Assembly (NCBI RefSeq): GCF_000802235.1
Contig: NZ_JTDL01000079.1
Coordinates: forward strand, 121,230-185,229
DNA length: 64,000 nucleotides
Origin: Sinomonas humi
Lineage (GTDB): Bacteria; Actinomycetota; Actinomycetes; Actinomycetales; Micrococcaceae
Direction of reading: 5' to 3'
Numbering within the stretch: the stretch's first letter is position 1; the number at the start of each line of letters is the position of its first letter. The notes under the pieces were generated by a model. The model ran no database searches and had not been told where the DNA came from. It was given only the letters and a program-made list of their open reading frames with translations. The position numbers and the translations under genes were made by a program. Shown one piece after another: positions 56,509-64,000 of the stretch.

Positions 56509-57093
56509 ATGCCTGCCGACTCTCCGTCGCCCGATCGCGCCCATCTCTGGCCACCCGTTCTGGGCCGCGCGCTCGCCGCACTCGCCTTCGGGGCGGTAAC
56601 GGTCTTCTGGGGCCAGCCGACGACGACGGGCGCGGCCTGGGCCGTGGCGGGGTACCTTTGGCTCCTGCTCGCCGCGCAAGCTTGGCTCCTGCGGGCGGAG
56701 CGTCCCGCCCCGGACCGCGCTTCGGCACTGACGGCCCTTGTCCCCTATGCCTTGGCGGCCTGCAGCGGCATCGCGATCGTCACGGTCCAGTCCGTGGGCT
56801 TGCTTGCCGGAGGCGGTGCGGTGGCCCTCATCCTTGTGGGCCTCTCCGATCTCGCCCGAGCCGTACTCGCACGCCGAGGGCCCGCATCGGGCGTGACTCC
56901 TCTGGGGAAAGACCTCGGCATTACGGGTGTTGTGAATCTGGGAGCGGGAATCCTGCTGCCGTTCTTCACCGGGCTCGGGCCCCACGCAATCCTCGGTGTT
57001 GCCGGGGGAGGGGCCATCATCACCGGAGTTCTGCTCGCGATCTCCGCCCTGAGCCTTCGGCACGATTCCACAGCCGCGACCAGAGTGGCCTAG
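56509..57093 (+). CDS. Hypothetical membrane protein
   Basis: A 194-residue protein with about six predicted helices and no recognised motif; LGRALAALAFGAVTVFWGQPTT resembles the DUF308/HdeD-like small membrane proteins. It starts 10 bp after the MATE gene. The function is unknown. Confidence 0.72.
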   Translation: MPADSPSPDRAHLWPPVLGRALAALAFGAVTVFWGQPTTTGAAWAVAGYLWLLLAAQAWLLRAERPAPDRASALTALVPYALAACSGIAIVTVQSVGLLAGGGAVALILVGLSDLARAVLARRGPASGVTPLGKDLGITGVVNLGAGILLPFFTGLGPHAILGVAGGGAIITGVLLAISALSLRHDSTAATRVA

Positions 57094-57207
57094 AATTGAG
57101 TGGTTCTGCTTTCTACTTGGCGTAGAAGTCGCAACCCAAGCACTTCGCAGAGCCTCAGATTCCACCGCCGCACCCACAGCAGCGCTGACAGCGCAAGGAG
57201 GGCCCCC

Positions 57208-57582
57208 ATGACCGAAGAATCCCCACGCGGACCGCGCGTTGGCATTAAGGGACCCCTCATGTTCTCCGCCTTCTTCGGCGTCCTCTCGTTCGTCGCGGTC
57301 TTGTTCTTCGCGTCGGGCGGGACAGGCCACGGGATGCGGTTTGACCTCGCCTTCGCGGGCGGCGGGATCGCGTTCATCGCGTGTCTCGTCGGCGCGGCGA
57401 TGCTCTCGATGACGTACAAGGAGAACCCCGAGCATCTCAGCCAGGGTTCGGGCGTCAACCTGCGCTCCGAGGATCGACTCAAGCGGCCGAAGCCGCAGAC
57501 TGGGCCCGCTCCTGAAGGTTCTGCCACAGTGGACGGCGATACGACGGGTGACAACACGAACGAGTCCGGAGGCGCGGCCTAA
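57208..57582 (+). CDS. Hypothetical membrane protein with two helices
   Basis: A 124-residue protein: two helices (about 15-38 and 47-68) and a hydrophilic, Asp/Asn/Gly-rich tail. The ATG at 57208 has AAGGAGGG upstream, so the start is firm. No family was recognised. Confidence 0.75.
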   Translation: MTEESPRGPRVGIKGPLMFSAFFGVLSFVAVLFFASGGTGHGMRFDLAFAGGGIAFIACLVGAAMLSMTYKENPEHLSQGSGVNLRSEDRLKRPKPQTGPAPEGSATVDGDTTGDNTNESGGAA

Positions 57583-57611
57583 GACTCCCCGGCCTCCGGG
57601 CCGAGCGCTCA

Positions 57612-57654
57612 AATGTACACGTCCAATGCAGACTGCCATTTTGACATGTACATT
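57612..57654. promoter_or_regulatory. Nested inverted repeats before the TM2 gene
   Basis: AATGTACA (57612-57619) mirrors TGTACATT (57647-57654), and TCCAATG mirrors CATTGGA inside the same stretch. TTGACA occurs at 57641-57646. An operator or promoter is plausible; no -10 box was identified. Confidence 0.4.
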
Positions 57655-57729
57655 GGAAGCACCCGACTTCTCCGGCTCGTCCGGCGCAGCCGAAGAGAAA
57701 CGACCCTTTGACCTTGTGAGCCGAAGCGC

Positions 57730-58023
57730 ATGATGTACCTCCCCGCGGCACCGAGCCAGGAAGCCGGACTCGCCCCAGCGATCCGACTTTCGCCGCGCCG
57801 CCGTGCGGTGGCGGGGCTTCTCGGCATCTACTTGGGGGCTTTCGGCGCACACCGCTTCTACCTCGGATACACAGCCATGGGAATCGTTCAGATCATGGCC
57901 GCGATCCTTTTCGCCAAGGAGACCTACGGGGCCATCTTCCTCTGGGGAATCGTCGAGGGAACCCTCATTGTTCTCGGCGCCCAGCCGTTCCGCACCGACG
58001 CCCAAGGGCGCCTTCTTCGCTGA
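57730..58023 (+). CDS. TM2 domain-containing protein
   Basis: A 97-residue membrane protein with the TM2 signature YLGAFGAHRFYLGYTAMGIVQ and two helices. TM2 proteins have no settled function in bacteria. The ATG start is at a second adjacent codon pair (MM). It converges on the gene to the right. Confidence 0.88.
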   Translation: MMYLPAAPSQEAGLAPAIRLSPRRRAVAGLLGIYLGAFGAHRFYLGYTAMGIVQIMAAILFAKETYGAIFLWGIVEGTLIVLGAQPFRTDAQGRLLR

Positions 58024-58027
58024 GCTC

Positions 58028-58804
58028 TCAACTCCAGACGGGGCTCTGGTCAGTCCAGCCGACCGGCACTCCGAGCCGCTCCACGGTGCCAGGCGTCGAG
58101 GTCTCGCCGATTCCGGTCACTGCAAGCGCGTGAACCACGAGGCGCGTCTGCACGGCCGCGACCCACGAAGCTGTGTCCGCATGCTTGTGCCGGGCGTCGA
58201 CGACGAGCCACACTTGATCAGCGCGCAGGCGCTCAGCAGCCGCTGCGTTTGACGCCGTCCAGGCAGGCCTCCCCAGTCCGAATGCAACCACCACCGGCTG
58301 CCCGAGCGCTGCTCCCTGTTCCCGTGCCGCCGCAGCCTGGCGTCGGCCCTCGAGCGAAGGTCTTCCATACGCCTCGAGCAGCCCGGACGTGTACAACTGG
58401 CCGCGTACCGCCTCAGCAAGCGCCATCGCAGGTCCGAGCGCGGCGTCATGCGGGGCTGCGACGACGATGAGGCTCCCCGGTGCCCGCAGCGGACCTCCGC
58501 CGGCTTGCTCGTCGACCATGAGGGGCGCGCCGAGTTCGTGAAGCATCGCCGAGACGTTCTCGCTCCGAGCTGTAGGCCCGAGGTCGGGAAGGGTTTCGCG
58601 CCCGGAGCTAGGAGCGGCCAGTTCGAGGTCCGCTTCATCAACTTCGGGGACCACGGCCAGGCCTTCGAAGCGGAGACCGCGCAGCCGGCGGAGTCCGGAC
58701 GGCCGTACGGCCTCCGTGCTGATGAGACGCGCGCCAGGCCCGAGGGCCGCGGCCTTGGCTTTGAGCTCGTCAAGCGTGCGCGCCCTCAGCAGCGTCGTGG
58801 GCAC
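58028..58804 (-). CDS. Hypothetical protein, possibly related to FlhF/SRP-type GTPases
   Basis: A 258-residue protein. The start LLRARTLDELKAKAAALGPGARLISTEAV resembles the N-terminal segment of FlhF. The C-terminal half has VVVAFGLGRPAWTASNAAAAERL and QVWLVVDARHKHADTASWV, which look like the later G-domain strands of SRP GTPases. No P-loop is seen, so it is not expected to hydrolyse GTP in the usual way. The relationship is a guess from pattern alone. Confidence 0.65.
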   Translation of the reverse strand: MPTTLLRARTLDELKAKAAALGPGARLISTEAVRPSGLRRLRGLRFEGLAVVPEVDEADLELAAPSSGRETLPDLGPTARSENVSAMLHELGAPLMVDEQAGGGPLRAPGSLIVVAAPHDAALGPAMALAEAVRGQLYTSGLLEAYGRPSLEGRRQAAAAREQGAALGQPVVVAFGLGRPAWTASNAAAAERLRADQVWLVVDARHKHADTASWVAAVQTRLVVHALAVTGIGETSTPGTVERLGVPVGWTDQSPVWS

Positions 58805-58948
58805 GTGCTGGTCACCCCCTGATTGCAGGCGTCGGGGGCGGCCGATGCTGGGACGTCCGACGGGATACGGAAGGGCATGGACCCCCGCCCTTGCGCGGAT
58901 CGGGGCAGGCCCTTTCCGAAGGGTACCAAGCGCCTCTCGGATCCCGGC

Positions 58949-59533
58949 TTAGCTTGCAGCCTTGCGTTCCCGATACGCGCGCACATGGGCGCGATTCGCG
59001 CAGTTGCCGGTGTCGCAGTAGCGCTTCGAGCGGTTCTTTGAGAGGTCGATGAGCACTGCGTCGCAGTCATCGGCCGCGCAGATGCGCAGGCGGTCGAGTT
59101 CCTTCGAGCGGATGACGTCGACGAACGCCATCGCGGCTTCGGTCGCCATGCGCTGGGCGAGGGGAGCTTCGGCAGTGGTCGCGTGAAGGTGCCAGTCCCA
59201 GTGGTCGTGCTTGACCAGCTGGGGGAGGGCCTGCGATTCCCGCAGGATTTCATTGACGAGAGCGACAGCTTCGTCTTCCGACGCGTCCCACAGACTCCGC
59301 AGCCGCGCCCGCAGCCCGCGGACCGAGGCGAGCTCGTCGTCGTCGTGCGTCCGGGAGCCGGTGAACCCCTCCTCCTCGAGGAAGCGGTCCAGGTCCCCGA
59401 GCGTCCCCAGATGCTCGGTCCCATCGGTATCGAGCGTGTTTACGAGGTTGACGACGCTGCGCAGGGCTACTTCGGTGTCATTGGCGAACAGCACTTTGAC
59501 TCCTGACTCTCCGGGGTCTAGTGTCACTACCAT
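58949..59533 (-). CDS. CGNR zinc finger domain-containing protein (ABATE domain)
   Basis: A 194-residue putative regulator. The N-terminal ABATE domain (about 15-140) contains LVNTLDTDGTEHL. The C-terminal CGNR finger reads RICAADDCDAVLIDLSKNRSKRYC-D-TGNCANRAHVRAYRER with four cysteines. CGNR proteins are thought to be DNA-binding stress regulators. It is divergent from the EamA transporter gene and may control it. Confidence 0.88.
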   Translation of the reverse strand: MVVTLDPGESGVKVLFANDTEVALRSVVNLVNTLDTDGTEHLGTLGDLDRFLEEEGFTGSRTHDDDELASVRGLRARLRSLWDASEDEAVALVNEILRESQALPQLVKHDHWDWHLHATTAEAPLAQRMATEAAMAFVDVIRSKELDRLRICAADDCDAVLIDLSKNRSKRYCDTGNCANRAHVRAYRERKAAS

Positions 59534-59572
59534 ACACTCACTTTGGTCCTGACGCTTCTGGAGGTGTCCCTG

Positions 59573-60544
59573 ATGTCTGCCAACCGCTCCCGCTCTGGCC
59601 TCGTCTACGCGTTGGTCTCAGCCGGCACCTTCGGCGTGAGCGGACCTCTCGGGAAGTCCCTCCTGGAAGCCGGCTGGAGCCCGGGTGCGACCGTCGGTGC
59701 CCGCATCGGGCTCGCCGCTGCGGTCATGCTCGTGCCGACGCTGCTCATGATGCGCGGGCGTTGGTCCCAGATGCGCAGGGGGCTAGGGATCATGGCGATG
59801 TACGGGGTGATTGCGATCGCCCTCTGCCAGTTCTGCTTCTTCAACGCAGTGGCCCGCATGAGCCCGCCGGTCGCGCTCATGCTCGAATATCTCGCGCCGA
59901 TCATCATCGTGGGCTGGCTGTGGCTGCGGACGGGCCGCCGCCCGGGGCTGCTGACGGTAGCTGGAACAGTCGTCGCGATTGTCGGCCTTGTGCTCGTCCT
60001 CAACCTCTTCAGCGCGACTCGGGTTGATCCCGTCGGCGTCCTCTGGGGAATGGGTGCTGCCGCGTGCCTTGCCGTCTATTTCGTGCTCTCAGCGAAGGCC
60101 GACGGCGTCCTGCCACCCTTTGCGATGGTGGGCGGCGGGATGGTCTTCGGCGCCGTTGGGATCGGAGTCCTCGCGGTCGTCGGTGTCCTGCCCCTCTCAG
60201 CCACGTTCGGAACCGTACAGCTCTGGGGCACGCAGACGAGTTGGCTCGTACCGATCCTCGGCATCACGCTCGTGGCGGCGGTCGCGGCCTACTCCCTCGG
60301 CATCGTCGCGGCGCAGCACCTCGGCGCGAAGGTCGCGAGCTTCGTCTCCCTCACCGAGGTCTTGTTCTCGGTGCTTGCCTCATGGCTCTTCATCGGCGAG
60401 GTCCCGGCCCCGGTCCAGGCGCTCGGCGGCGCACTCATCGTCGCAGGGGTCGTGCTCGTCCGGGTCGACGAGCTGCGGGCACCCGCAGGAGAGCCACTGC
60501 TCGAGGAAAGCGTGCCGGAGCCCTTGCCGACGCCGTCGGCTTAG
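59573..60544 (+). CDS. EamA family (DMT) transporter
   Basis: A 323-residue protein with ten helices in two EamA repeats. The first repeat begins LVYALVSAGTFGVSGPLGKSLL, and the second ends with SLTEVLFSVLASWLFIGEVP. These drug/metabolite exporters often carry amino acids or small metabolites. The ATG at 59573 follows GGAGGT. It is divergent from the CGNR gene. Confidence 0.9.
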   Translation: MSANRSRSGLVYALVSAGTFGVSGPLGKSLLEAGWSPGATVGARIGLAAAVMLVPTLLMMRGRWSQMRRGLGIMAMYGVIAIALCQFCFFNAVARMSPPVALMLEYLAPIIIVGWLWLRTGRRPGLLTVAGTVVAIVGLVLVLNLFSATRVDPVGVLWGMGAAACLAVYFVLSAKADGVLPPFAMVGGGMVFGAVGIGVLAVVGVLPLSATFGTVQLWGTQTSWLVPILGITLVAAVAAYSLGIVAAQHLGAKVASFVSLTEVLFSVLASWLFIGEVPAPVQALGGALIVAGVVLVRVDELRAPAGEPLLEESVPEPLPTPSA

Positions 60545-60556
60545 GGTGCAGCCGGC

Positions 60557-62770
60557 CTAGCGGGCGAACCGTGTGAGCCGGAGCGAGTTGGCGACGACGA
60601 GCACAGAGCTCGCCGCCATGGCCGCGCCGCCGATCATCGGGTTCAAGAGGCCAAATGCTGCCACCGGAATTCCGATGGTGTTGTAGGCGAATGCCCAGAA
60701 CAGGTTTGTCTTGATGATGCGGAGCGTAGCTCTCGAGAGTTCGATGGCGAGGGCGACCTGTCCGAGATCGTCCGCCATGACGGTGAGGTCTGCGGCCTCG
60801 CGTGCGACATCCGTCCCGGACCCCATGGCAATTCCAAGATCCGCTTGAGCCAGCGCTGCGGCGTCGTTGACGCCGTCGCCCGCCATGGCGACCCGGCTCC
60901 CCTGTGCTTGGAGCCGCCGCACCGCGTCGACCTTTCCCTCCGGGCTCACCCCCGCGAAGACGTCCGACGGCGCGATCCCCACCTCCGCGGCGACCCGTGC
61001 CGCCACTGCCGAATTGTCCCCGGTCAGCAGCACGGGGCGCAGACCGAGTGCCTTGAGGCGTTCGACGGCGGCCGCGGAGCCCGGCTTGACCGTATCCCGA
61101 AGGCTCACAATTCCTGCCGCCCGGCCGTCGATGGCGACCCATACCGCGGTAGCCCCTGAGTCTTCGCGGGAGGTGAACAGCTCGCGCAACGATTCGGAGA
61201 CTTCGACGCCGTTCTCATGCAGCCACGACAGGCGGCCGACCACGACGGCCTTCCGATCGACGATTCCGACCACACCCCCGCCGGGAGCCGAGCCAAACTC
61301 GTCGACGCGCGGCGGCGCGGCAACCGGGCCGGGCGCCTTGAGGGCGGAAGCGGCGATCGCCTGGGCTATGGGATGCTCGCTCGCGGATTCGACGGCACCG
61401 GCCATAGACAGGATCTCGGCAGCGTCCCGGCCGGGGGCGGGGTCGACGGCGTCGACTGCGAGACGGCCCGTGGTCACCGTGCCCGTCTTGTCGAGCACGA
61501 GCGTGTCAACTGCCCGCGTGTCCTCGAGGACCTGCGGGCCGCGGATGAGGATGCCGAGCTGCGCCCCCCTGCCGCTGCCAGCGAGCAGGCCGACGGGCGT
61601 TGCAAGGCCGAGCGCGCAGGGGCAAGCGATTACTAGGACGGAGACGGCGGCCGTGATCGCGGAGTCCAACCCTCCGCCTGCAAGGAGCCAGGCCACGAAG
61701 GTGATTGCCGCAATCGCGAGGACTATTGGAACGAAGACGCCACTGATGCGATCGGCGAGCCGCGCAATGGGTGCCTTCGAAGCTTGTGCCTCGGAGACGA
61801 GGCGGCCCATGGCCGCGAGAGTTGTCTCGGACCCGACGCGGGTGGCTTCGACCACGAGCCTCCCAGAGGCATTCACAGTCGCACCCGTGACTCGGTCCCC
61901 GGGCCCGACCTCGACCGGCACCGACTCACCGGTCAGCAGCGAGACGTCGACGGCGGAGTTGCCTTCACGCACGATTCCGTCGGCAGCGATCTTCTCCCCG
62001 GGCCGGACCGCGAAGAGGTCCCCCGGAATGAGTTCACCGGCCGGAATGCGGTATTCGACGCCGTCCTTCAAGAGCGCCGCATGCTTGGCGCCGAGGTCCA
62101 GCAGGGCCTTCAACGCACTTCCTGCCCGGGCCTTCGCACGAGCTTCGAGAAACCGGCCGAGGAGAAGGAAGGTCACCACGACCGCGGCAACCTCGAAGTA
62201 GAGGGCCCCACTCTCCATAGAGTGCCCGGGCCCGGCGGTCAGCGCGGGATCTGCGATGAGCTGTCCGAGGGAAAACCCGTAGGCCGCGATGACGCCTAGG
62301 GAGACGAGCGTGTCCATCGTCGATGAGCCGTGGCGGGCAGCCATCGCGGCCGCCTTGTGGAACGGCCAGGAAGCCCAGGTCACTACGGGCAGCGCGAGAA
62401 CGGCGGCCCACCATCCCCAGTTGGGGAACTCGAGGCCGGGCAGCATCGACAACGCGAAGACCGGAACGGTGAGGACCGCGGCGACCACGAGCCTCGGCAG
62501 CAGTTGCGTGCCGGGACGATCGTGTTCCTCATGCTCTTCAGCGGGCTGATGGAGTCGTGCGGCGTAGCCGGCTGCGGCGACGCGCTCGATGAGCTGCTGG
62601 TCGTCGATCCCCGCGGGGGCGAAGACCCTCGCAGATTCAAGGGGCAGATTGACGCTTGCCCGGACTCCCTCGATGGCTCCCAGCTTTTGTTCGACGCGGC
62701 GCACACACGATGCGCACGTCATGCCCTGGATGTCGAGTTCGACGACTCGCGGGATGTCGTGGACAGGCAT
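60557..62770 (-). CDS. copA: Copper-translocating P-type ATPase
   Basis: A 737-residue P1B-type ATPase. An N-terminal metal-binding domain (GMTCASC, Cys19 and Cys22) is followed by eight membrane helices with the transport motif [10 protein letters not shown]. The phosphorylated Asp is in DKTGTVTTG and the hinge is GDGVND; HP in [10 protein letters not shown] is the nucleotide-domain motif. It pumps Cu+ out of the cytoplasm. It is the last gene of csoR-copZ-copA. Confidence 0.95.
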   Translation of the reverse strand: MPVHDIPRVVELDIQGMTCASCVRRVEQKLGAIEGVRASVNLPLESARVFAPAGIDDQQLIERVAAAGYAARLHQPAEEHEEHDRPGTQLLPRLVVAAVLTVPVFALSMLPGLEFPNWGWWAAVLALPVVTWASWPFHKAAAMAARHGSSTMDTLVSLGVIAAYGFSLGQLIADPALTAGPGHSMESGALYFEVAAVVVTFLLLGRFLEARAKARAGSALKALLDLGAKHAALLKDGVEYRIPAGELIPGDLFAVRPGEKIAADGIVREGNSAVDVSLLTGESVPVEVGPGDRVTGATVNASGRLVVEATRVGSETTLAAMGRLVSEAQASKAPIARLADRISGVFVPIVLAIAAITFVAWLLAGGGLDSAITAAVSVLVIACPCALGLATPVGLLAGSGRGAQLGILIRGPQVLEDTRAVDTLVLDKTGTVTTGRLAVDAVDPAPGRDAAEILSMAGAVESASEHPIAQAIAASALKAPGPVAAPPRVDEFGSAPGGGVVGIVDRKAVVVGRLSWLHENGVEVSESLRELFTSREDSGATAVWVAIDGRAAGIVSLRDTVKPGSAAAVERLKALGLRPVLLTGDNSAVAARVAAEVGIAPSDVFAGVSPEGKVDAVRRLQAQGSRVAMAGDGVNDAAALAQADLGIAMGSGTDVAREAADLTVMADDLGQVALAIELSRATLRIIKTNLFWAFAYNTIGIPVAAFGLLNPMIGGAAMAASSVLVVANSLRLTRFAR

Positions 62771-62806
62771 TGTTCGGGTCCCCCTTGGATGCGACTCAGC
62801 GTTCAG

Positions 62807-63037
62807 CTACGCCCGGTTGTCGACGACGAGGTATCCCGCCTCCGCGACAGCCTCGCTGATGGCCTCGTGCTTCAGCTTGCGGTCAGAGTCGATGGTGACT
62901 TCGGAGATGCCTCCCGCATTGAGGTCTACCGAGACCTCTTCGACTCCATCGAGCGACTCCAGTTCTTCAGTAACAGCCGCGATGCAGTGGCCGCAGGTCA
63001 TGCCGTCGACGTGAACGGTCGTCTTGAAATGCGTCAT
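62807..63037 (-). CDS. copZ: Copper chaperone (heavy-metal-associated domain)
   Basis: A 76-residue HMA-fold protein with the copper-binding GMTCGHC (Cys15 and Cys18). It hands Cu+ to CopA. The ATG at 63037 follows AAGGAA. It lies between csoR and copA. Confidence 0.95.
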   Translation of the reverse strand: MTHFKTTVHVDGMTCGHCIAAVTEELESLDGVEEVSVDLNAGGISEVTIDSDRKLKHEAISEAVAEAGYLVVDNRA

Positions 63038-63080
63038 GTCGGTTCCTTCGTGAGGGGTGGGTTGGTGGGCGGGTCCGGAG

Positions 63081-63413
63081 TTATCGAAGGAGGCGTCCGA
63101 TTGCATCAGCTGCCTCCTTCACCTTCAGGTCGATTTCCTCGGAGCGACGGTCGGGGTCCGGCTCGCTCGCCGCCCCCACCACGCAGTGGCCGATGTGCTC
63201 CTCGAGGAGGCCGAGGCTCACCGCGTGGAGAGCCTTCGTGACCGCCGAGACTTGGGTGAGGATGTCGATGCAGTACTTGTCGTCCTCCACCATGCGAGCG
63301 ATCCCTCGGACCTGCCCCTCGATCCGCTTGAGCCGGAGCAGGTACGCCGACTTGTTCGAGGTGTAGCCGTGGACGGGCGCTGGCTGCCCTTCCGCCGTGG
63401 ATTCCATGTCCAT
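63081..63413 (-). CDS. csoR: Copper-sensing transcriptional repressor CsoR
   Basis: A 110-residue CsoR/RcnR family repressor. The copper ligands Cys48, His73 and Cys77 (DKYCIDIL, EEHIGHC) have exactly the CsoR spacing. Copper binding releases it from C-rich palindromes, two of which lie directly upstream. It begins the copZ-copA operon. Confidence 0.95.
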   Translation of the reverse strand: MDMESTAEGQPAPVHGYTSNKSAYLLRLKRIEGQVRGIARMVEDDKYCIDILTQVSAVTKALHAVSLGLLEEHIGHCVVGAASEPDPDRRSEEIDLKVKEAADAIGRLLR

Positions 63414-63424
63414 GCCTCGAAGCT

Positions 63425-63441
63425 ATACCCACCCGGGGTAT
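63425..63441 (-). promoter_or_regulatory. CsoR operator 1 and csoR promoter
   Basis: ATACCCACCCGGGGTAT is a nearly perfect C/G-rich palindrome of CsoR type. On the minus strand it lies between TTGACC (-35) and TATAGC (-10), 12 bp before the csoR start, so binding would block RNA polymerase. Confidence 0.8.
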
Positions 63442-63448
63442 GGGTCAA

Positions 63449-63465
63449 GTACCCCTAGGGGGTAT
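63449..63465 (-). promoter_or_regulatory. CsoR operator 2
   Basis: GTACCCCTAGGGGGTAT is a second CsoR-type palindrome, 24 bp centre to centre from operator 1, just upstream of the -35 box. Confidence 0.75.
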
Positions 63466-63695
63466 GGACCAGCCTTGCCGGTTCAGCCGGCATATGTTGT
63501 GTCCGAGCACACAGCCCGCGGATTTGCTGCGCCCCCGGGAGCCCGGTAATGTATTCCGAGTCGCCGACGGAGCGCGGAACACCGCGAGGGCCTCGGCGGC
63601 CGAACCCCTTCTCCTACAGCCGGAACGGCAGCGGTGCTGCATGTCCGGCAGGATGAGGAAGACAATTGCATGGCCTCGAAAGACCGAAAGGGAAT

Positions 63696-63753
63696 TTGAG
63701 GGAAATGCGAGAGTCTGGTAGGTTTGAGAAGTTGCTTCGGAGCGGGCCAGAGT
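63696..63753 (+). promoter_or_regulatory. Probable tandem rRNA promoters
   Basis: TTGAGG (63696-63701), 17 bp, TAGGTT (63719-63724) is one candidate, and TTGAGA (63724-63729), 18 bp, CAGAGT (63748-63753) a second. TAGGTT also serves as candidate -10 in the ehuB promoter. The sequence 63466-63695 contains no gene or clear structure. Confidence 0.5.
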
Positions 63754-63778
63754 GTTCTGGTGGGGGTCCGGAGGGGCC

Positions 63779-63806
63779 TGTTGTTTGAGAACTCAATAGT
63801 GTGCCA
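63779..63806 (+). promoter_or_regulatory. rRNA leader antitermination/processing element
   Basis: TGTTGTTTGAGAACTCAATAG and the following GTGTGCC are the conserved leader motif found before 16S rRNA in actinobacteria, about 140 bp upstream of the mature 5' end. It is likely part of the Nus-factor/RNase III region. Confidence 0.6.
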
Positions 63807-63944
63807 TGTTTGATTCGATGCCATTTTTTTGATTGGCTGATGCTGTTCTGCGCGCACCCCCGTGTGTGTGGGATGGTTTTGGCTGGGGTCGGGTTTCTGG
63901 TGCGTCTTTTCCGGGCGTGCTGGTTTCCTTTTTGTTTTTCGTTT

Positions 63945-64000
<56 letters not shown>

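Noticed and set aside
58805..58948. tRNA or other RNA gene in the gap before the CGNR gene
   Set aside because: No cloverleaf, T-loop consensus or RNA motif could be traced.

Overview
The window comes from a high-GC actinobacterium. The best fit is the Micrococcaceae (Arthrobacter/Sinomonas type). Support: strongly GC-biased third codon positions; the gene order rpsF-ssb-rpsR-rplI-dnaB; an ECF41 sigma factor next to its epimerase-type partner gene; a csoR-copZ-copA copper operon; and a 16S rRNA gene entering at the right edge behind a typical actinobacterial rRNA leader. The genus is inferred, not shown.

Left part (1-15.4 kb): a catabolic regulon controlled by a GntR/FCD repressor. It holds an ABC transporter that matches the ectoine/5-hydroxyectoine importer EhuBCDA, an ectoine-hydrolase-type M24 protein (DoeA/EutD), a PLP aminotransferase, an M20 deacylase, a GabD-like aldehyde dehydrogenase, a second metal-ligand-less M24 protein, a mandelate-racemase-type enolase-superfamily enzyme, an amidase and a ProP-like symporter. 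Near-identical palindromes built on ATTGTTGACAAT lie before five transcription units and overlap a TTGACA -35 box in three of them. The set can run ectoine -> N-acetyl-diaminobutyrate -> diaminobutyrate -> aspartate semialdehyde -> aspartate. An M20 enzyme would replace the usual EutE/DoeB deacetylase, and extra enzymes not found in the described clusters are present.

Next (15.5-27.7 kb): a ten-gene leftward operon for a four-carbon polyol (erythritol/threitol type). It encodes EltD-like dehydrogenase, DeoR regulator, TIM-like and RpiB-like isomerases, DhaK-DhaL fusion kinase, RbsABC-like transporter, DUF2291 protein and a second zinc alcohol dehydrogenase. rbsK-rbsD lie divergently.

Middle (27.8-46.4 kb): a penicillin-binding lipoprotein with an MFS transporter; an S53 peptidase; a YcnI-CopC pair; an MgtE-N/CBS protein plus an NRAMP-related transporter preceded by an M-box (Mg2+) riboswitch aptamer; an ABC exporter with a NarL-type two-component system; a class I glutamine amidotransferase; an M18 aminopeptidase; and a DUF1345 protein.

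Right part (46.5-64 kb): ribosomal/replication genes rpsF-ssb-rpsR-rplI, inverted arrays of 31-bp repeats, an FMN reductase, a dipeptidase, a DnaA-box-rich region before dnaB, the ECF41/epimerase pair, a MATE exporter, several small membrane proteins, CGNR/EamA, the copper operon with two CsoR operators, and the rRNA promoter/leader with the first bases of 16S rRNA.
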